Part shown: positions 17,824-27,139 of the stretch, in pieces
How positions within the stretch are numbered: position 1 is the first letter of the stretch
Layout: the number at the start of each line of letters is the position of its first letter
Assembly: GCA_016178055.1 (NCBI GenBank)
Contig: JACOUC010000058.1
Coordinates: forward strand, 1 to 40,822
Reading direction: 5' to 3'
Length of the DNA stretch: 40,822 nt
Origin: Chlamydiota bacterium
GTDB taxonomy: Bacteria; Auribacterota; JACPWU01
Notes under the pieces: model-generated
What the model was told of the DNA's origin: nothing
Seen by the model: only the letters and a program-made list of their open reading frames with translations
The model's database searches: none
Program-made: the position numbers and the translations under genes

Positions 17824-18771
17824 ATGAATGAGACTCAAAACTACTATCGATCCTTTTCAAAATTCCTCAAAGAGCAATTTGGGGTTCCGGTCTATAAAAT
17901 CACATTAGACGCGGGGTTCACTTGCCCAAATCGAGATGGGAAGCTCGCAATAGGGGGTTGTACTTACTGCGATTTAGATGGCTCTGGCCCGGGGCAAGAA
18001 AGGGCCCTTTTAGGGATTCGTCAGCAGCTTGAAGACGGTAAACACTTCATGAAGAAACGCTTTGGCGCCGAGAAGTTTATCGCCTATTTTCAAGCTTACA
18101 CAGGGACTTATACCGAACCGGATCAATTAAAAAAACTTCTAGACGAAGCATTGGCAGTTGAAGATATTGTCGGTTTAGATGTCGCCACACGGCCCGATTG
18201 TCTCCCCCCTCATATTGTAGGACTTCTCCAAGAATACAATCAAAAAACCTATTTCTGGTTGGAGTTGGGCCTTCAAACGACAAATGATGAAGTCCTGAAA
18301 CGCGTGAATCGAGGGCATGACTCAGCATCCTTTGTAGAAGCTGCTCAATTCATGAAGCGCTTGGGATTCAGAATTTGCGCCCATATGATTTTTGGCCTTC
18401 CTGGCGATGACTGGGATCACATGGTTAGAAAAGCGACAAAGCTACTCACCGAACTCAATGTCGATGCCGTCAAGCTCCATCACTTACATATTTTGCGTGG
18501 TGCCCCCATGGAAAATCAGTGGAAAAAAGGGCTCATCTCAGTCCTTGAGTTGGATGAATACGCAAAACTCGTCGTAGATTTTCTTGAACGTGTTCCAGAG
18601 ACCATGATCGTTCAGCGCCTGGCCGGAAGCTCTACTTCCGGAAAATTACTGGCTCCGTCCTGGACCCTTGAGAAAGCAAAAATTATTCAAACGATTGAAA
18701 AGGAATTTGAAAGAAGAGGGTCTCATCAAGGGAAGCTATCCTCCATCTTTGAAAGTAATCCCCACATCTAA
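17824..18771 (+). CDS. TIGR01212 family radical SAM protein (YhcC-like)
   Basis: This is a probable radical SAM enzyme. The N-terminal signature FTCPNRDGKLAIGGCTYCD carries the iron-sulfur cysteines (C-X11-C-X2-C) found in the YhcC/TIGR01212 family. VGLDVATRPDCLP and WLELGLQTTNDEVLKRVNRGH follow as in relatives, then the HLHILRGAPM block. The reaction is unknown in this family. The length of 315 aa is standard. AGAGG lies upstream of the ATG. It is divergent from the pyr operon and 21 nt ahead of the next plus-strand gene. Confidence 0.92.
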   Translation: MNETQNYYRSFSKFLKEQFGVPVYKITLDAGFTCPNRDGKLAIGGCTYCDLDGSGPGQERALLGIRQQLEDGKHFMKKRFGAEKFIAYFQAYTGTYTEPDQLKKLLDEALAVEDIVGLDVATRPDCLPPHIVGLLQEYNQKTYFWLELGLQTTNDEVLKRVNRGHDSASFVEAAQFMKRLGFRICAHMIFGLPGDDWDHMVRKATKLLTELNVDAVKLHHLHILRGAPMENQWKKGLISVLELDEYAKLVVDFLERVPETMIVQRLAGSSTSGKLLAPSWTLEKAKIIQTIEKEFERRGSHQGKLSSIFESNPHI

Positions 18772-18792
18772 AAGAAAATAAGGAGAAAAATC

Positions 18793-19221
18793 ATGTTCAG
18801 AAAAATTAAAGAAAAGGTACAACAATTTAAAGAGATGCGTCGCCTCATGAAAGACGACCATTTTAAAGAAATGAGGAGTCACCCAAAAATGAAGGAGCTT
18901 TTAAAAGATCCTGAATTTAAGAAACTCTCTAAAACACAAGACATGGCAAAAATTGCGACTCATCCCAAATTTGCCTCCATCATGAAAGATCCTTCCCTCA
19001 TGAAATTCATGAAAGAAATCAAACCGCCTGAAGAGTTAAAGCAAACGGAGGATTACAAAACACTCATGAATAATCCAAAAGTCAAAAGAATGATGAGCGA
19101 TCCCCTTTTTCAAAAACTCGCAAGCTCGGGGAATGTTTCAAAAATTTTTACCCATCCCAAATTTGCATCGGTGATGAATGATCCAGAAATTGCAAAGCTG
19201 TTTTCAAAGATGAATGGATAA
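18793..19221 (+). CDS. Duplicated STI1-like repeat protein of unknown function
   Basis: The 142-aa protein is basic, helical and made of two tandem copies of about 52 residues (K25-I76 and K89-M140). These align without gaps and share blocks such as THPKFAS(I/V)M(K/N)DP. The pattern of hydrophobic residues around repeated (N/H)P and DP pairs resembles STI1 (heat-shock chaperonin-binding) repeats of eukaryotic Hop/ubiquilin-like proteins. There is no signal peptide or cysteine. AAGGAG precedes the ATG and it likely shares a transcript with the radical SAM gene. A chaperone or substrate-binding role is inference only. Confidence 0.7.
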   Translation: MFRKIKEKVQQFKEMRRLMKDDHFKEMRSHPKMKELLKDPEFKKLSKTQDMAKIATHPKFASIMKDPSLMKFMKEIKPPEELKQTEDYKTLMNNPKVKRMMSDPLFQKLASSGNVSKIFTHPKFASVMNDPEIAKLFSKMNG

Positions 19222-19289
19222 AGGGAAGACATACTTCTTCTTGGAAGGAATAGACTTTTCTTTCATCAGGAGTGAGAGAAACAACTTCA

Positions 19290-19526
19290 TTAAGCTCGTC
19301 TCTTCAAATCCTGAGTCGAAAACACAAACTTGCGATCAAATTGAGGCTTATTAGACCTTCCCATATCCCGATTCATTTTAATATCGGTCGAGATTGCCTT
19401 GTCATTGTTCCCAAGTTCACTCTTGAGAAGGCTCAAAAAATCCTGCCCCGTCTCCTGCTGCGCCATACTCAGTTGAGAGAAAGTCAGCATGAAAGCAAAC
19501 ATCGTACTTATCACATACGCTTTCAT
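19290..19526 (-). CDS. Small secreted protein of unknown function
   Basis: The product of 78 aa starts with a typical signal peptide (MKAYVISTMFAFMLTFSQLS, then MA before QQETG), with likely cleavage after Ala22. The mature part is short and charged (DFLSLLKSELGNNDKAIS...), with no cysteine or recognised domain. The start is set by AGAGGAAAA directly upstream and by the signal peptide. It has its own promoter and converges with the STI1-like gene. I do not recognise the family. Confidence 0.6.
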   Translation of the reverse strand: MKAYVISTMFAFMLTFSQLSMAQQETGQDFLSLLKSELGNNDKAISTDIKMNRDMGRSNKPQFDRKFVFSTQDLKRRA

Positions 19527-19606
19527 TTTTCCTCTTCTTTCTCCCCCTCTTCCTTCACCTACGCTCGTTAATAGAGCATAGGCCATGCCCTATTAGCTTC
19601 TGATTG

Positions 19607-19636
19607 ATTATAAATTCTTAACAGCTTGGTTATCAA
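19607..19636 (-). promoter_or_regulatory. Sigma-70-like promoter of the small secreted protein gene
   Basis: On the minus strand TTGATA (19631-19636), an 18-nt spacer and TATAAT (19607-19612) form a good promoter. The predicted start near 19600 gives a leader of about 75 nt. Confidence 0.6.
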
Positions 19637-19728
19637 TGAGATACATATCATCTTAATTAGAGGATAAATATTATGGATGAACTCATTACCTCACATATTT
19701 GTGAATTAATGAGAGACTGTTCAACTTT

Positions 19729-19795
19729 GTTCATCGGTGTTCGGTCATCGGTCTTCGGTCTTCGATCTTCGAACACCTATCACCGATCACCTGTC
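19729..19795. repeat. ATCGGTGTTCGGTC word repeat at the end of the heptosyltransferase operon
   Basis: Words TCATCGGTGTTCGGTCATCGG and GTCTTCGGTCTTCG are followed by the inverse words CGAACACC and ATCACCGATCACC. GGTGTTCG (19736-19743) and CGAACACC (19770-19777) pair perfectly. Its position just after the last gene of the run (stop at 19797) would suit a transcript-end hairpin. Confidence 0.7.
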
Positions 19796-19796
19796 T

Positions 19797-20801
19797 TTAT
19801 TGACTGAAAACACATTGTTTTGAACATTTTGGAGAGGAAAGAATTTCATTGGCTATTCGATAAACTTCTTCCACTTCTAGTTTTTTCAAGCAGTCATGAG
19901 TCTGAATTCGGCATGTTGGAGCCATGCAAGGGGAACAGTCCAGATCCAGCCGAACGATCCGATGAGACGGCCCGAAAGGCCCATAAATCTTTGGATCGGT
20001 GGGACCAAAAATAGCAAGAACCCGCGTCTTGAGTGCAGCTGCTAAGTGCATGGGGCCTGAATCATGGGCAATTAAAAATTCCGCTCGTGTCAATAAAGCC
20101 CCCAACTCCATCAGCGAAAGTTCGCCTACTAAATTGGGCCATAACTTTTTTGGAAATACCTTTTCAAATTCATTCTGATCAGAAGAAGCGCCTGCGATGA
20201 CAACTTGAATTTTATTTTTTTCCCTAAGCTCATGGGCAAGTTTAAGAAAGTTGATAAGCTCCCAACGTTTTAGAAAACTCGCAGCCCCTGGATGAATCAC
20301 CACATATTTTGAGGCAACATCAACTCCATTTTTTACAAGAAGCGTATCCACTTTTTCACGATATTGTTCTACATCCGGAAGAATAAAATCGCAAGACCCT
20401 ACAATGCCTATTCGTTTTAGATAAGAAAGATGACGAAGTGCCGCATGCTGGTCCATTTTCTTTCGAAAAAGAGGAGTTGAAAATTTGGGTTGAATCAAAA
20501 AAGGAAGTAAAGTTTGTTTTAAATCAATCACAAGGTCATAGCACTCATCCTTCAATTGAAGAATGAGTTTCAATTTTTCCTTCAAACCCGCATGTTTATC
20601 ATAGAGAATGAGTCGCGTCATAGAGGGATGATGTTCAAAAATTTCCCGTGCTCGAGGCCCTACCATAACCGTCACTTCAGCCTTAGGAAAAAAGCGATGG
20701 ACTAAATCAAGGGAGGGAGTTGTTAAAATTGCATCTCCAATGTTACTGAGGGATACAAAGAGAATTTTCTGAATTGTATAAGGATCAATTTTATTTTTCA
20801 T
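19797..20801 (-). CDS. GT9 family heptosyltransferase-like glycosyltransferase
   Basis: This is a lipopolysaccharide core glycosyltransferase of the ADP-heptose:LPS heptosyltransferase family, acting on the cytoplasmic face of the inner membrane. The N-terminal ILFVSLSNIGDAILTTPSLD, the central VVIHPGAASFLKRWE and the C-terminal FLIAHDSGPMHLAAAL with AIFGPTDPKIYGP are the family blocks. The sugar specificity cannot be read. The start overlaps the tail of the upstream waaF-like gene by 11 nt, and the region is a GAACCTT repeat that supplies the only purine-rich stretch before the ATG. Confidence 0.9.
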   Translation of the reverse strand: MKNKIDPYTIQKILFVSLSNIGDAILTTPSLDLVHRFFPKAEVTVMVGPRAREIFEHHPSMTRLILYDKHAGLKEKLKLILQLKDECYDLVIDLKQTLLPFLIQPKFSTPLFRKKMDQHAALRHLSYLKRIGIVGSCDFILPDVEQYREKVDTLLVKNGVDVASKYVVIHPGAASFLKRWELINFLKLAHELREKNKIQVVIAGASSDQNEFEKVFPKKLWPNLVGELSLMELGALLTRAEFLIAHDSGPMHLAAALKTRVLAIFGPTDPKIYGPFGPSHRIVRLDLDCSPCMAPTCRIQTHDCLKKLEVEEVYRIANEILSSPKCSKQCVFSQ

Positions 20802-21852
20802 TTTTACTTTGAACCTTGAACCTTGAACTTTGAACTATCTTTTCAGCTGCCTCAAAGACTTCTTCAACCGTAATGGTATCAATACATCTTTTCCATTCGC
20901 ACTCCGGTAAAAAGCAAGGGACCTGGCATCCTTTATTCTTAAAAAGAATCGTCTTCTTCCCCTCTCCATAAGGCCCTGTAATTTTAGGATCCTGAGGGCC
21001 AAAAAGGGCGATGAGAGGGGCCTTTACCGCTTGGGCCAAATGGGTTGGACCTGAATCATTTCCAATATAAAGATCTGCATTTTTAAAAAGCGCCGCCAAT
21101 TGTTTTAGATGAGTTCGGTCAATCGCTGAAACAAGAGGATAAGACGCCTCTTTTAAAATTGCTTCAAAAATAGCATGATCTTGAGAAACCCCCGTTAAAA
21201 TAATCTTTGCCCCCCAAAGCTCCATCATTTTTTTAGCCAGTTTTCCAAACAAAATAGCTGACCATCGCTTGGGAGCCCAATTCCCTCCTGCATTCAAAAC
21301 AATTTTTAAATCATCTTTTTTAATCCCTTTTTCCTTAAAAAATTTTTGAGCCCACGCTTCACTTTCTTGATCAATTTCAAGAACATATTGCGGCTTTTTA
21401 GAAATTGAAAAACCCATTCCTCGAAGAATTCCTAAATAATACTCAACCCGATGCATCGAATCGTAAGGGGGTGCATCAACAGCATGAGTCAAAAAGTGTT
21501 TTTTCCCTGGCATTTGATATCCAATACGCTGAGGAATCCTTGACAACAGAGAGATGAATCCCCGTGTTCTTGAACGAGAAAACAAAAAAACGGTATCAAA
21601 ATTTCTTCGCCTCAATTCTAAAATTAATTTTATCTTTCCCCAAAACCCCTTATGAAAATTCTTTTCATCGAGCGGTAATACCTCATTGATATCAGGATTT
21701 CCCTCCAGAACCGGTCTGCAAGAGGGCCAAACAAGTGCTGTCAACGAACTTTGAGGATAACGAAGCCGAATTTCGTGAAGTGAGGGTGTGACAAAAAGAA
21801 CATCTCCCATCCAGTTAGGTAAAATAAGCAAGATCCGTCCAGGTTCAACCAT
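20791..21852 (-). CDS. waaF: Lipopolysaccharide heptosyltransferase II-like
   Basis: The start RILLILPNWMGDVLFVTPSL is typical of WaaF-like GT9 enzymes, which add heptose to the inner core. IVLNAGGNWAPKRWS, LYIGNDSGPTHLAQAV and ALFGPQDPKITGP follow. The length of 353 aa is normal. AAGGA lies 8 nt before the ATG. The last dozen residues (SSRFKVQSKNEK) are encoded by a GAACCTT repeat and are probably not part of the fold. It lies 3 nt after the GT4-GT9 fusion gene. Confidence 0.88.
   Translation of the reverse strand: MVEPGRILLILPNWMGDVLFVTPSLHEIRLRYPQSSLTALVWPSCRPVLEGNPDINEVLPLDEKNFHKGFWGKIKLILELRRRNFDTVFLFSRSRTRGFISLLSRIPQRIGYQMPGKKHFLTHAVDAPPYDSMHRVEYYLGILRGMGFSISKKPQYVLEIDQESEAWAQKFFKEKGIKKDDLKIVLNAGGNWAPKRWSAILFGKLAKKMMELWGAKIILTGVSQDHAIFEAILKEASYPLVSAIDRTHLKQLAALFKNADLYIGNDSGPTHLAQAVKAPLIALFGPQDPKITGPYGEGKKTILFKNKGCQVPCFLPECEWKRCIDTITVEEVFEAAEKIVQSSRFKVQSKNEK
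20805..20838. repeat. GAACCTT word repeat at the waaF/GT9 junction
   Basis: Tandem TTTGAACCTTGAACCTTGAAC (about three 7-mers, degenerate) lies inside the coding overlap of two glycosyltransferase genes. It is related to 121-150. Confidence 0.65.
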
Positions 21853-21855
21853 ACA

Positions 21856-23934
21856 TCAATCCTTCAAAAATTCTTTTAATTCATTCAAAACTTGATCAAC
21901 GGTAATCAAACGAAGGCAATCGTGAGTTTTAATTTTACAGAGAGGATGATAGCAAGGAGAACAAGGAATTGAATGAGTCATCACTTTTACTTTTCCCGGC
22001 GGGGCATGTCGAGCAGGATCGGTAGGACCAAAAAGGCCAATCACCGAAACTCCTGATGCAGCTGCAACATGTAAAGGAGCCGAATCCCCGCTCACCACTG
22101 CAGAGCATCTTTTAAAAAGTTCTGACAATTCTAAAATATTGGTTTTACCGATGAGATCAATCGTGCGAATTTTTAAATTTTTTAATGAATCCCCTTCCAA
22201 AATATCTTCTTTTCCCCCTACAAAAACTGGAATCACTCTGGCTTCTTTAGACAGACGCTCTGCTAATTCTATATACCGATCTAAACCCCATTGTTTGGTG
22301 AGCCAACGTCCATTGGAAAAAGGGAAAAGGCCCACAAGCTTTTCATTAGGCTTAACGCCCTCGCCATCTAGAAATTCTCTGATTTTATCCTTTTCTTCCT
22401 GATTTGACCCAAGTTCAAGACGGGGGTCCGTGATTGAGACATTGATTAAATGAAGAAGTCGATTTTGACTTTCAATAGGTCTAATATTTTTTTGACAAGG
22501 AATTTTTTTTGTTAAAAGAATTCCCCTTCCCCCTCTTCCATATCCAATGCGGGTTTGAATCCTCGCTAAAAAAGCCAAAAAATGAGATTTCTTATTATTC
22601 TGAAGATCCACTGAAAAATCAAAACGCCTGAACCTCAATTCATGCACCATTCTAAAAAAGTTCTTCCAATCTCCCTTTTTATTTTTAAAAGGAATGATGC
22701 TGTCTAAATAAGGACAAGATTGAAAGAGCGGGGCATAAGCCTGATCTGTTAAAAGAGAAATTTGGGCATCAGGATAGGCCTTTCGTAAGGCTTTCAATGA
22801 AGGACTGATTAAGATTAAATCTCCAAGAGCACTCAGTTTTAGAACAAGAATTTTAGGTGATTTTAAAAGTTGATGATAAACCTCTAAGGTTTTATTGACC
22901 ATAAGATTGAGAGTAAATTTTTCTTCCACTCTACGCCGAGCTGCTTCGACCCCTTTCAAAGTAAATTCTCGATCCCTCAAAAAATGAAGAATGCCGTTGG
23001 CCAAAGCATCAGAATCTCGAGGCGGGACTAACCTCCCATGAATTCCATCTTCAATAATATCGACAACTCCCCCAACCCGAGTGGCAACAACAGGAATACC
23101 TATTGCCTCGGCCTCAATCACTACACGCCCAAAGGCCTCAGGAGTTGTCGTTGCCAAAACAACAATATCCAAATCTTGAAGCACTTCAGTGATCTCAGGA
23201 TTGGAAGGAAGAAATTCTATTGAAGACTGAAGACCCAAATGATTCTTTAGTTTGACCAGTTGCCTTTGATATTCTCCCCTTTTTAAAGGAGCTTCCCCAA
23301 TAATGAGACCCTTTGCATTCGGAAATTCTTTCACGACCTTTCCCATCGCTTGAATAAAATCAATATGTCCCTTTAAAGGGGTGACCCGTCCTAAAATGCC
23401 GATGCGAGGAGCTTGGATGTTTAATTTCTTAGGGCAAAACTTGAAACGCGAGAGGTCGACTCCTCGATGAATCATTGAAATGCGGTCCGGGGCAACATGA
23501 AAATGATCGATCAAATGATCACGAATAGCTTGGGATACAGCAATGACACGCTCTCCCCAGCCCATCACACGACTCCCCCAATGAGGCCGATAATAGCCAT
23601 GGGCCGTCGTGACAAACCTGCTTTGAGTTCCTTGTACAGCCCAATATCCAATCCAGGCAGGCACTCGAGATCGGGCATGGACGATATCTATCTTTTGATC
23701 TTGAATCAATTTCCGAACGATCTTCACCAATCTGAAAATAGAGACAATTGATTTTTTATGAACGGGAAGCTCGACATGCTTAACTCCAGCTCTCTCTAGG
23801 GCCTGAACCAGAGACCCCCCTCCACTCACGACCCAGGCTTCATGTCCTCTCAGAGCTAGTTCTCTGGCCATATCCAGAGTTCCAGTCTCAACTCCACCCA
23901 TCTTCATTTCGGGAACCAGTTGAAGAATTTTCAT
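21856..23934 (-). CDS. Fused glycosyltransferase: GT4 domain plus GT9 heptosyltransferase domain
   Basis: Residues about 1-355 form a GT4 (GT-B fold) glycosyltransferase: MKMGGVETGTLDMARELALRGHE at the start, GILGRVTPLKGHIDFI, and the EAFGRVVIEAEAIGIPVVATRVGGV nucleotide-sugar motif. Residues about 362-692 form a complete GT9 domain, starting PKILVLKLSALGDLILISPS and ending with VVSGDSAPLHVAAASGV and GLFGPTDPARHAPP. Each half has about the size of a stand-alone enzyme. The fusion suggests two consecutive sugar additions to LPS core, which is inference. Its ATG overlaps the stop codon of the upstream acyltransferase gene. Confidence 0.9.
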   Translation of the reverse strand: MKILQLVPEMKMGGVETGTLDMARELALRGHEAWVVSGGGSLVQALERAGVKHVELPVHKKSIVSIFRLVKIVRKLIQDQKIDIVHARSRVPAWIGYWAVQGTQSRFVTTAHGYYRPHWGSRVMGWGERVIAVSQAIRDHLIDHFHVAPDRISMIHRGVDLSRFKFCPKKLNIQAPRIGILGRVTPLKGHIDFIQAMGKVVKEFPNAKGLIIGEAPLKRGEYQRQLVKLKNHLGLQSSIEFLPSNPEITEVLQDLDIVVLATTTPEAFGRVVIEAEAIGIPVVATRVGGVVDIIEDGIHGRLVPPRDSDALANGILHFLRDREFTLKGVEAARRRVEEKFTLNLMVNKTLEVYHQLLKSPKILVLKLSALGDLILISPSLKALRKAYPDAQISLLTDQAYAPLFQSCPYLDSIIPFKNKKGDWKNFFRMVHELRFRRFDFSVDLQNNKKSHFLAFLARIQTRIGYGRGGRGILLTKKIPCQKNIRPIESQNRLLHLINVSITDPRLELGSNQEEKDKIREFLDGEGVKPNEKLVGLFPFSNGRWLTKQWGLDRYIELAERLSKEARVIPVFVGGKEDILEGDSLKNLKIRTIDLIGKTNILELSELFKRCSAVVSGDSAPLHVAAASGVSVIGLFGPTDPARHAPPGKVKVMTHSIPCSPCYHPLCKIKTHDCLRLITVDQVLNELKEFLKD

Positions 23935-25841
23935 ATTTCCATCAATTTCAAAATAGCATTAACGGCTTGATCCGTTTCAACATTATTGACTTTACTCGGT
24001 TGACGATCATTCGCTAAAAAGGGCTCTAGAACATTCACAAAAGATGTTTCATCTCTCCGATATATTCTTCCCTCTTTTTCCATCACTTCTAACGTTTTTT
24101 CATATTTCAAAGGACGAAACCCTTTCTGAGAAAGACGAAGAGAAATCACAGGCCGTCCTGAATGAAGGGATTCCATCAACATGGAAAAACTGTCTTCCGT
24201 TACAAGAACGACATCCGATAAACCTAAAATCCCTGGAATAGGACTTTCGGGATTCTCCTTTGCCCACAAAAGATGAACACCGGGCTTTCCTCCTAAAATA
24301 TCTTTGAACATTTTTCCTATTCCTTCAGGGGTTCTTCGAGAAGTGGCCAGCAAAATTTCTGCATTCTGTTTTTGGCTTGTTTTAAGAAGCTCTAAGGCAA
24401 AGGTCTTCATTTGATCCATCTTCATGTTTTGCCGTTTAGAATTTCCTCCAACAAGAATTCCAATCTTCTTTTGACTTGTTAAAGTGAATCGTTCTGAAAG
24501 AGTTTGAGCCGCCTCTTTAAGATCCTTTTCAGTAATCGGAGTCGGTATTCCTAAGAGACGCAAAACCCTCTTATTTTCCGAAGGATGGTCGTGAAAAGGC
24601 AAGATGGCAAGATCAAAAGATTTTTCAACGTTTAAAAACCCTGAGCGCATGATCACCACAGACTTTGCGCCATAATAAGATTTCAAAATAGTGGCCGCGG
24701 GAGCTGCGATAGAACCACAGCTCAAAATCAGCGAAGGGGACCTCAGCGAAAGAGCATTCAGTGAATTTTGTGAAAGGGCCCATTTTAAAATTCCCATTTT
24801 TAAAATTCTCGCCAAAATAGATAAGTAGACGATGAGCCGATGAAATTTTGAGCGATATTGAATCACCACCGACTGATGTTCCCAATCCTGAAGACCTTTT
24901 AAAATCCCCAGCAATTGATTAAAATGACCCGGCTTTCCATCATGAAGAAGAAGGATTTTTTTACGAATGGCAGACGCCTCATTAAGGGGACGAGTCTTCC
25001 ACCGTCGATGAGGCCATAACCACTGTCCAGGATCCTCACGAATAAATTTCTCAAGATCCTGGGTGAATCGTTCAAGAGCTTTCTTCTCCTTTTCTTGAAG
25101 CGTCAGATTCTCTAGCCCTAGCGAAATATCTTTTCCGATATAAAGCCTGTATTCCAATCGATCAGAGGTACGCCTCAAAAATACAGGAAGAATGGGTACA
25201 CCCGACTTTAATCCCAGACGGATAATTCCAGTCGGTGTCGACGCCAAACGCCCAAAAAATCGAACAAAAGAACCGCGCCTGCCACCGTCCTGGTCGATCA
25301 ACGCCCCCACTGTTTGGCCATGTTCAAAGGCATCCACAATATGCCGAATCTGACCTTTACTAATCACATAAACATCATGGCGTGAACGGATCGAATGAAG
25401 CCATTCTTGAGCCATTTTACCCTTCACATCCCTGGCAATGACAGACTCCAGGAAACCCGCCCACCGGCCCAACCGAGCGAGAAGCTCCCAATGCCCGACA
25501 TGCCCTGTCAAAAAAAGAATGGCCTTGCCCTGATTTCTGGCTTTTTCCAAATTCTCAAAGCCCTGATCTAAAACTTGATCCCTCAATTTAGCCGTTGATT
25601 TTCTGGAAAGAATCAAGGTTTCAAGCCCCAATAACACAAGATGCTGAAAGGCTTGGCGGGCAATTCGTTTAATCTGGGGCAAATGATATTCAGGAAAAGC
25701 GGCTTTTAAATTGAGAAGGGCAATTTGACGGTGTTTTTTATCTAAAAGATAAAAGAGACTTCCTAAAAATCGGCCCAAGAGCAAGGTAAAAGGAGAGGGG
25801 AGAAGGCCTATCAAAAAATTAAGGAGATGGAAAAAAAACAT
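23931..25841 (-). CDS. Fusion: LpxL-type lipid A acyltransferase plus ELM1-like domain
   Basis: Residues about 1-300 match the lysophospholipid/lipid A late acyltransferase family (HtrB/LpxL). They have an N-terminal membrane-proximal helix, LFLTGHVGHWELLARL with the H-X4-E catalytic pair, and GALIDQDGGRRGSFVRFFGR. Residues about 305-636 match the ELM1/DUF1022 family: LLLHDGKPGHFNQLLGILKG, LILSCGSIAAPAATI, KIGILVGGNSKR and VLVTEDSFSMLMESLHSGRPV, a GT-B-like arrangement of unknown activity. ATG 25841 is preferred; a TTG four codons upstream is possible. The gene lies between lpxK and core glycosyltransferases, so the ELM1 half probably acts in lipid A or core assembly. Confidence 0.88.
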   Translation of the reverse strand: MFFFHLLNFLIGLLPSPFTLLLGRFLGSLFYLLDKKHRQIALLNLKAAFPEYHLPQIKRIARQAFQHLVLLGLETLILSRKSTAKLRDQVLDQGFENLEKARNQGKAILFLTGHVGHWELLARLGRWAGFLESVIARDVKGKMAQEWLHSIRSRHDVYVISKGQIRHIVDAFEHGQTVGALIDQDGGRRGSFVRFFGRLASTPTGIIRLGLKSGVPILPVFLRRTSDRLEYRLYIGKDISLGLENLTLQEKEKKALERFTQDLEKFIREDPGQWLWPHRRWKTRPLNEASAIRKKILLLHDGKPGHFNQLLGILKGLQDWEHQSVVIQYRSKFHRLIVYLSILARILKMGILKWALSQNSLNALSLRSPSLILSCGSIAAPAATILKSYYGAKSVVIMRSGFLNVEKSFDLAILPFHDHPSENKRVLRLLGIPTPITEKDLKEAAQTLSERFTLTSQKKIGILVGGNSKRQNMKMDQMKTFALELLKTSQKQNAEILLATSRRTPEGIGKMFKDILGGKPGVHLLWAKENPESPIPGILGLSDVVLVTEDSFSMLMESLHSGRPVISLRLSQKGFRPLKYEKTLEVMEKEGRIYRRDETSFVNVLEPFLANDRQPSKVNNVETDQAVNAILKLMEI

Positions 25842-25867
25842 ATTTCTACCCAAAGTACAGTCGTATT

Positions 25868-25908
25868 TTTCACTTTTAACTTTACACTTTACACTTTTAA
25901 CTTGCTTT
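25868..25908. repeat. ACTTTTAAC/ACTTTACAC word repeat between lpxK and the acyltransferase gene
   Basis: CACTTTTAACTTTACACTTT and ACACTTTTAACTTGC make a short degenerate tandem array filling the 66-nt gap and touching the lpxK stop codon. Confidence 0.55.
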
Positions 25909-27035
25909 TAATAGTAGCAAATATCGTGTACAAAATGATTAAAGTCAGAGGCGCCCTTTACGATTTTGATTTCCACTCGGAGAAAAAGAATTTTAACCCC
26001 CTCAAAATGAACCGCTGGAATTCTAACAGCATCTTTTTCTGTCGTAATAACCGTATCGATTCCTTTTTCTCGTGCTCGCGTCAGCACTTCTCTTAATTCA
26101 CGACGGCTATAGCGATGATGATCTCTAAACCTAAAGGAAAGATCAATCTGAGATCCTAAACGAATGAGGGTATCCTCAAAACCTTCTGGAATGGCAATGG
26201 CTGAAAGCGCACATATCTTTCGAGACGCTAAAAAACTTAAAGGAATTTTTTCTTCGGTATCAAAACGTGTTAAATATTTTGGATCATGAATGCATTCTAA
26301 TATTTCAGAAGTGGGTGAAATATGACGAATCTCTTCTTTGAGGGCGGTGGTATCAGAAACTTTCTCTACTTTTGTTAAAAAAACAAAGTTGGCCCTGGAT
26401 AACTCCTGAGAGGATTCTCTTAAAAGACCTCGAGGAAGGACATATCCATATCCAAAAGGGTTGGTTGAATCAATCAGCAAAATCTCATGAGTTTTATGAA
26501 TAGGAAGATATTGAAAACCATCATCTAAAAGCAAAATATCGACTCCCAAATTTTTAATCGCAAATGAACCGGATCGGATACGGTTTTTAGCGACAAGAAC
26601 GCAAACCCCATCTAAATTTCTGGCAAGCATGTAGGGCTCGTCTCCTGCTTCCTGGGCATTCATTCGAATCACTTTTCCATCTGAAACAATGGCAATATCG
26701 TTGGACAGGGGATTCTTTCGAAAAAATTTTCTTTTCTTTTTGTACCCACGACTTAAGACAGCAACTTTTCTCCCTCCCTGACTTAAAGACCGGGCCAACA
26801 TCTCCACCACAGGAGTCTTTCCTGTCCCTCCAACAGTAATATTGCCAACACTAATCACAGGACATCCTAGAATGATTTTCCGAAAAAATCGATGTCGATA
26901 CATCCAAAGGCGAAAACCAACGACAGCTCCATAGAGCTTAGAAAGGGTTAAAAGAACGGTTCTGACTGCATCCGCTTTTCTTCCCTTGGCTTCCCCTTTA
27001 ATAATTCTAACTATCTTATCTTCAATACGTTGCAT
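25908..27035 (-). CDS. lpxK: Tetraacyldisaccharide 4'-kinase
   Basis: LpxK phosphorylates the 4' position of the lipid A disaccharide at the inner membrane. The P-loop region [37 protein letters not shown] and the [11 protein letters not shown] motif are as in the family. The length of 375 aa is slightly long. AGGATATTTT precedes the ATG. It follows waaA after a repeat-filled gap of 229 nt. Confidence 0.94.
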   Translation of the reverse strand: MQRIEDKIVRIIKGEAKGRKADAVRTVLLTLSKLYGAVVGFRLWMYRHRFFRKIILGCPVISVGNITVGGTGKTPVVEMLARSLSQGGRKVAVLSRGYKKKRKFFRKNPLSNDIAIVSDGKVIRMNAQEAGDEPYMLARNLDGVCVLVAKNRIRSGSFAIKNLGVDILLLDDGFQYLPIHKTHEILLIDSTNPFGYGYVLPRGLLRESSQELSRANFVFLTKVEKVSDTTALKEEIRHISPTSEILECIHDPKYLTRFDTEEKIPLSFLASRKICALSAIAIPEGFEDTLIRLGSQIDLSFRFRDHHRYSRRELREVLTRAREKGIDTVITTEKDAVRIPAVHFEGVKILFLRVEIKIVKGASDFNHFVHDICYY

Positions 27036-27139
27036 AAAATATCCTAATCATAAATAGGTCAAAAAACGGGAACAGGATAGCATTTTTCGGCATAAAAATC
27101 GATTTAAAATTTGGGAGGAGAAAAGTGTTTAGCTAACAG

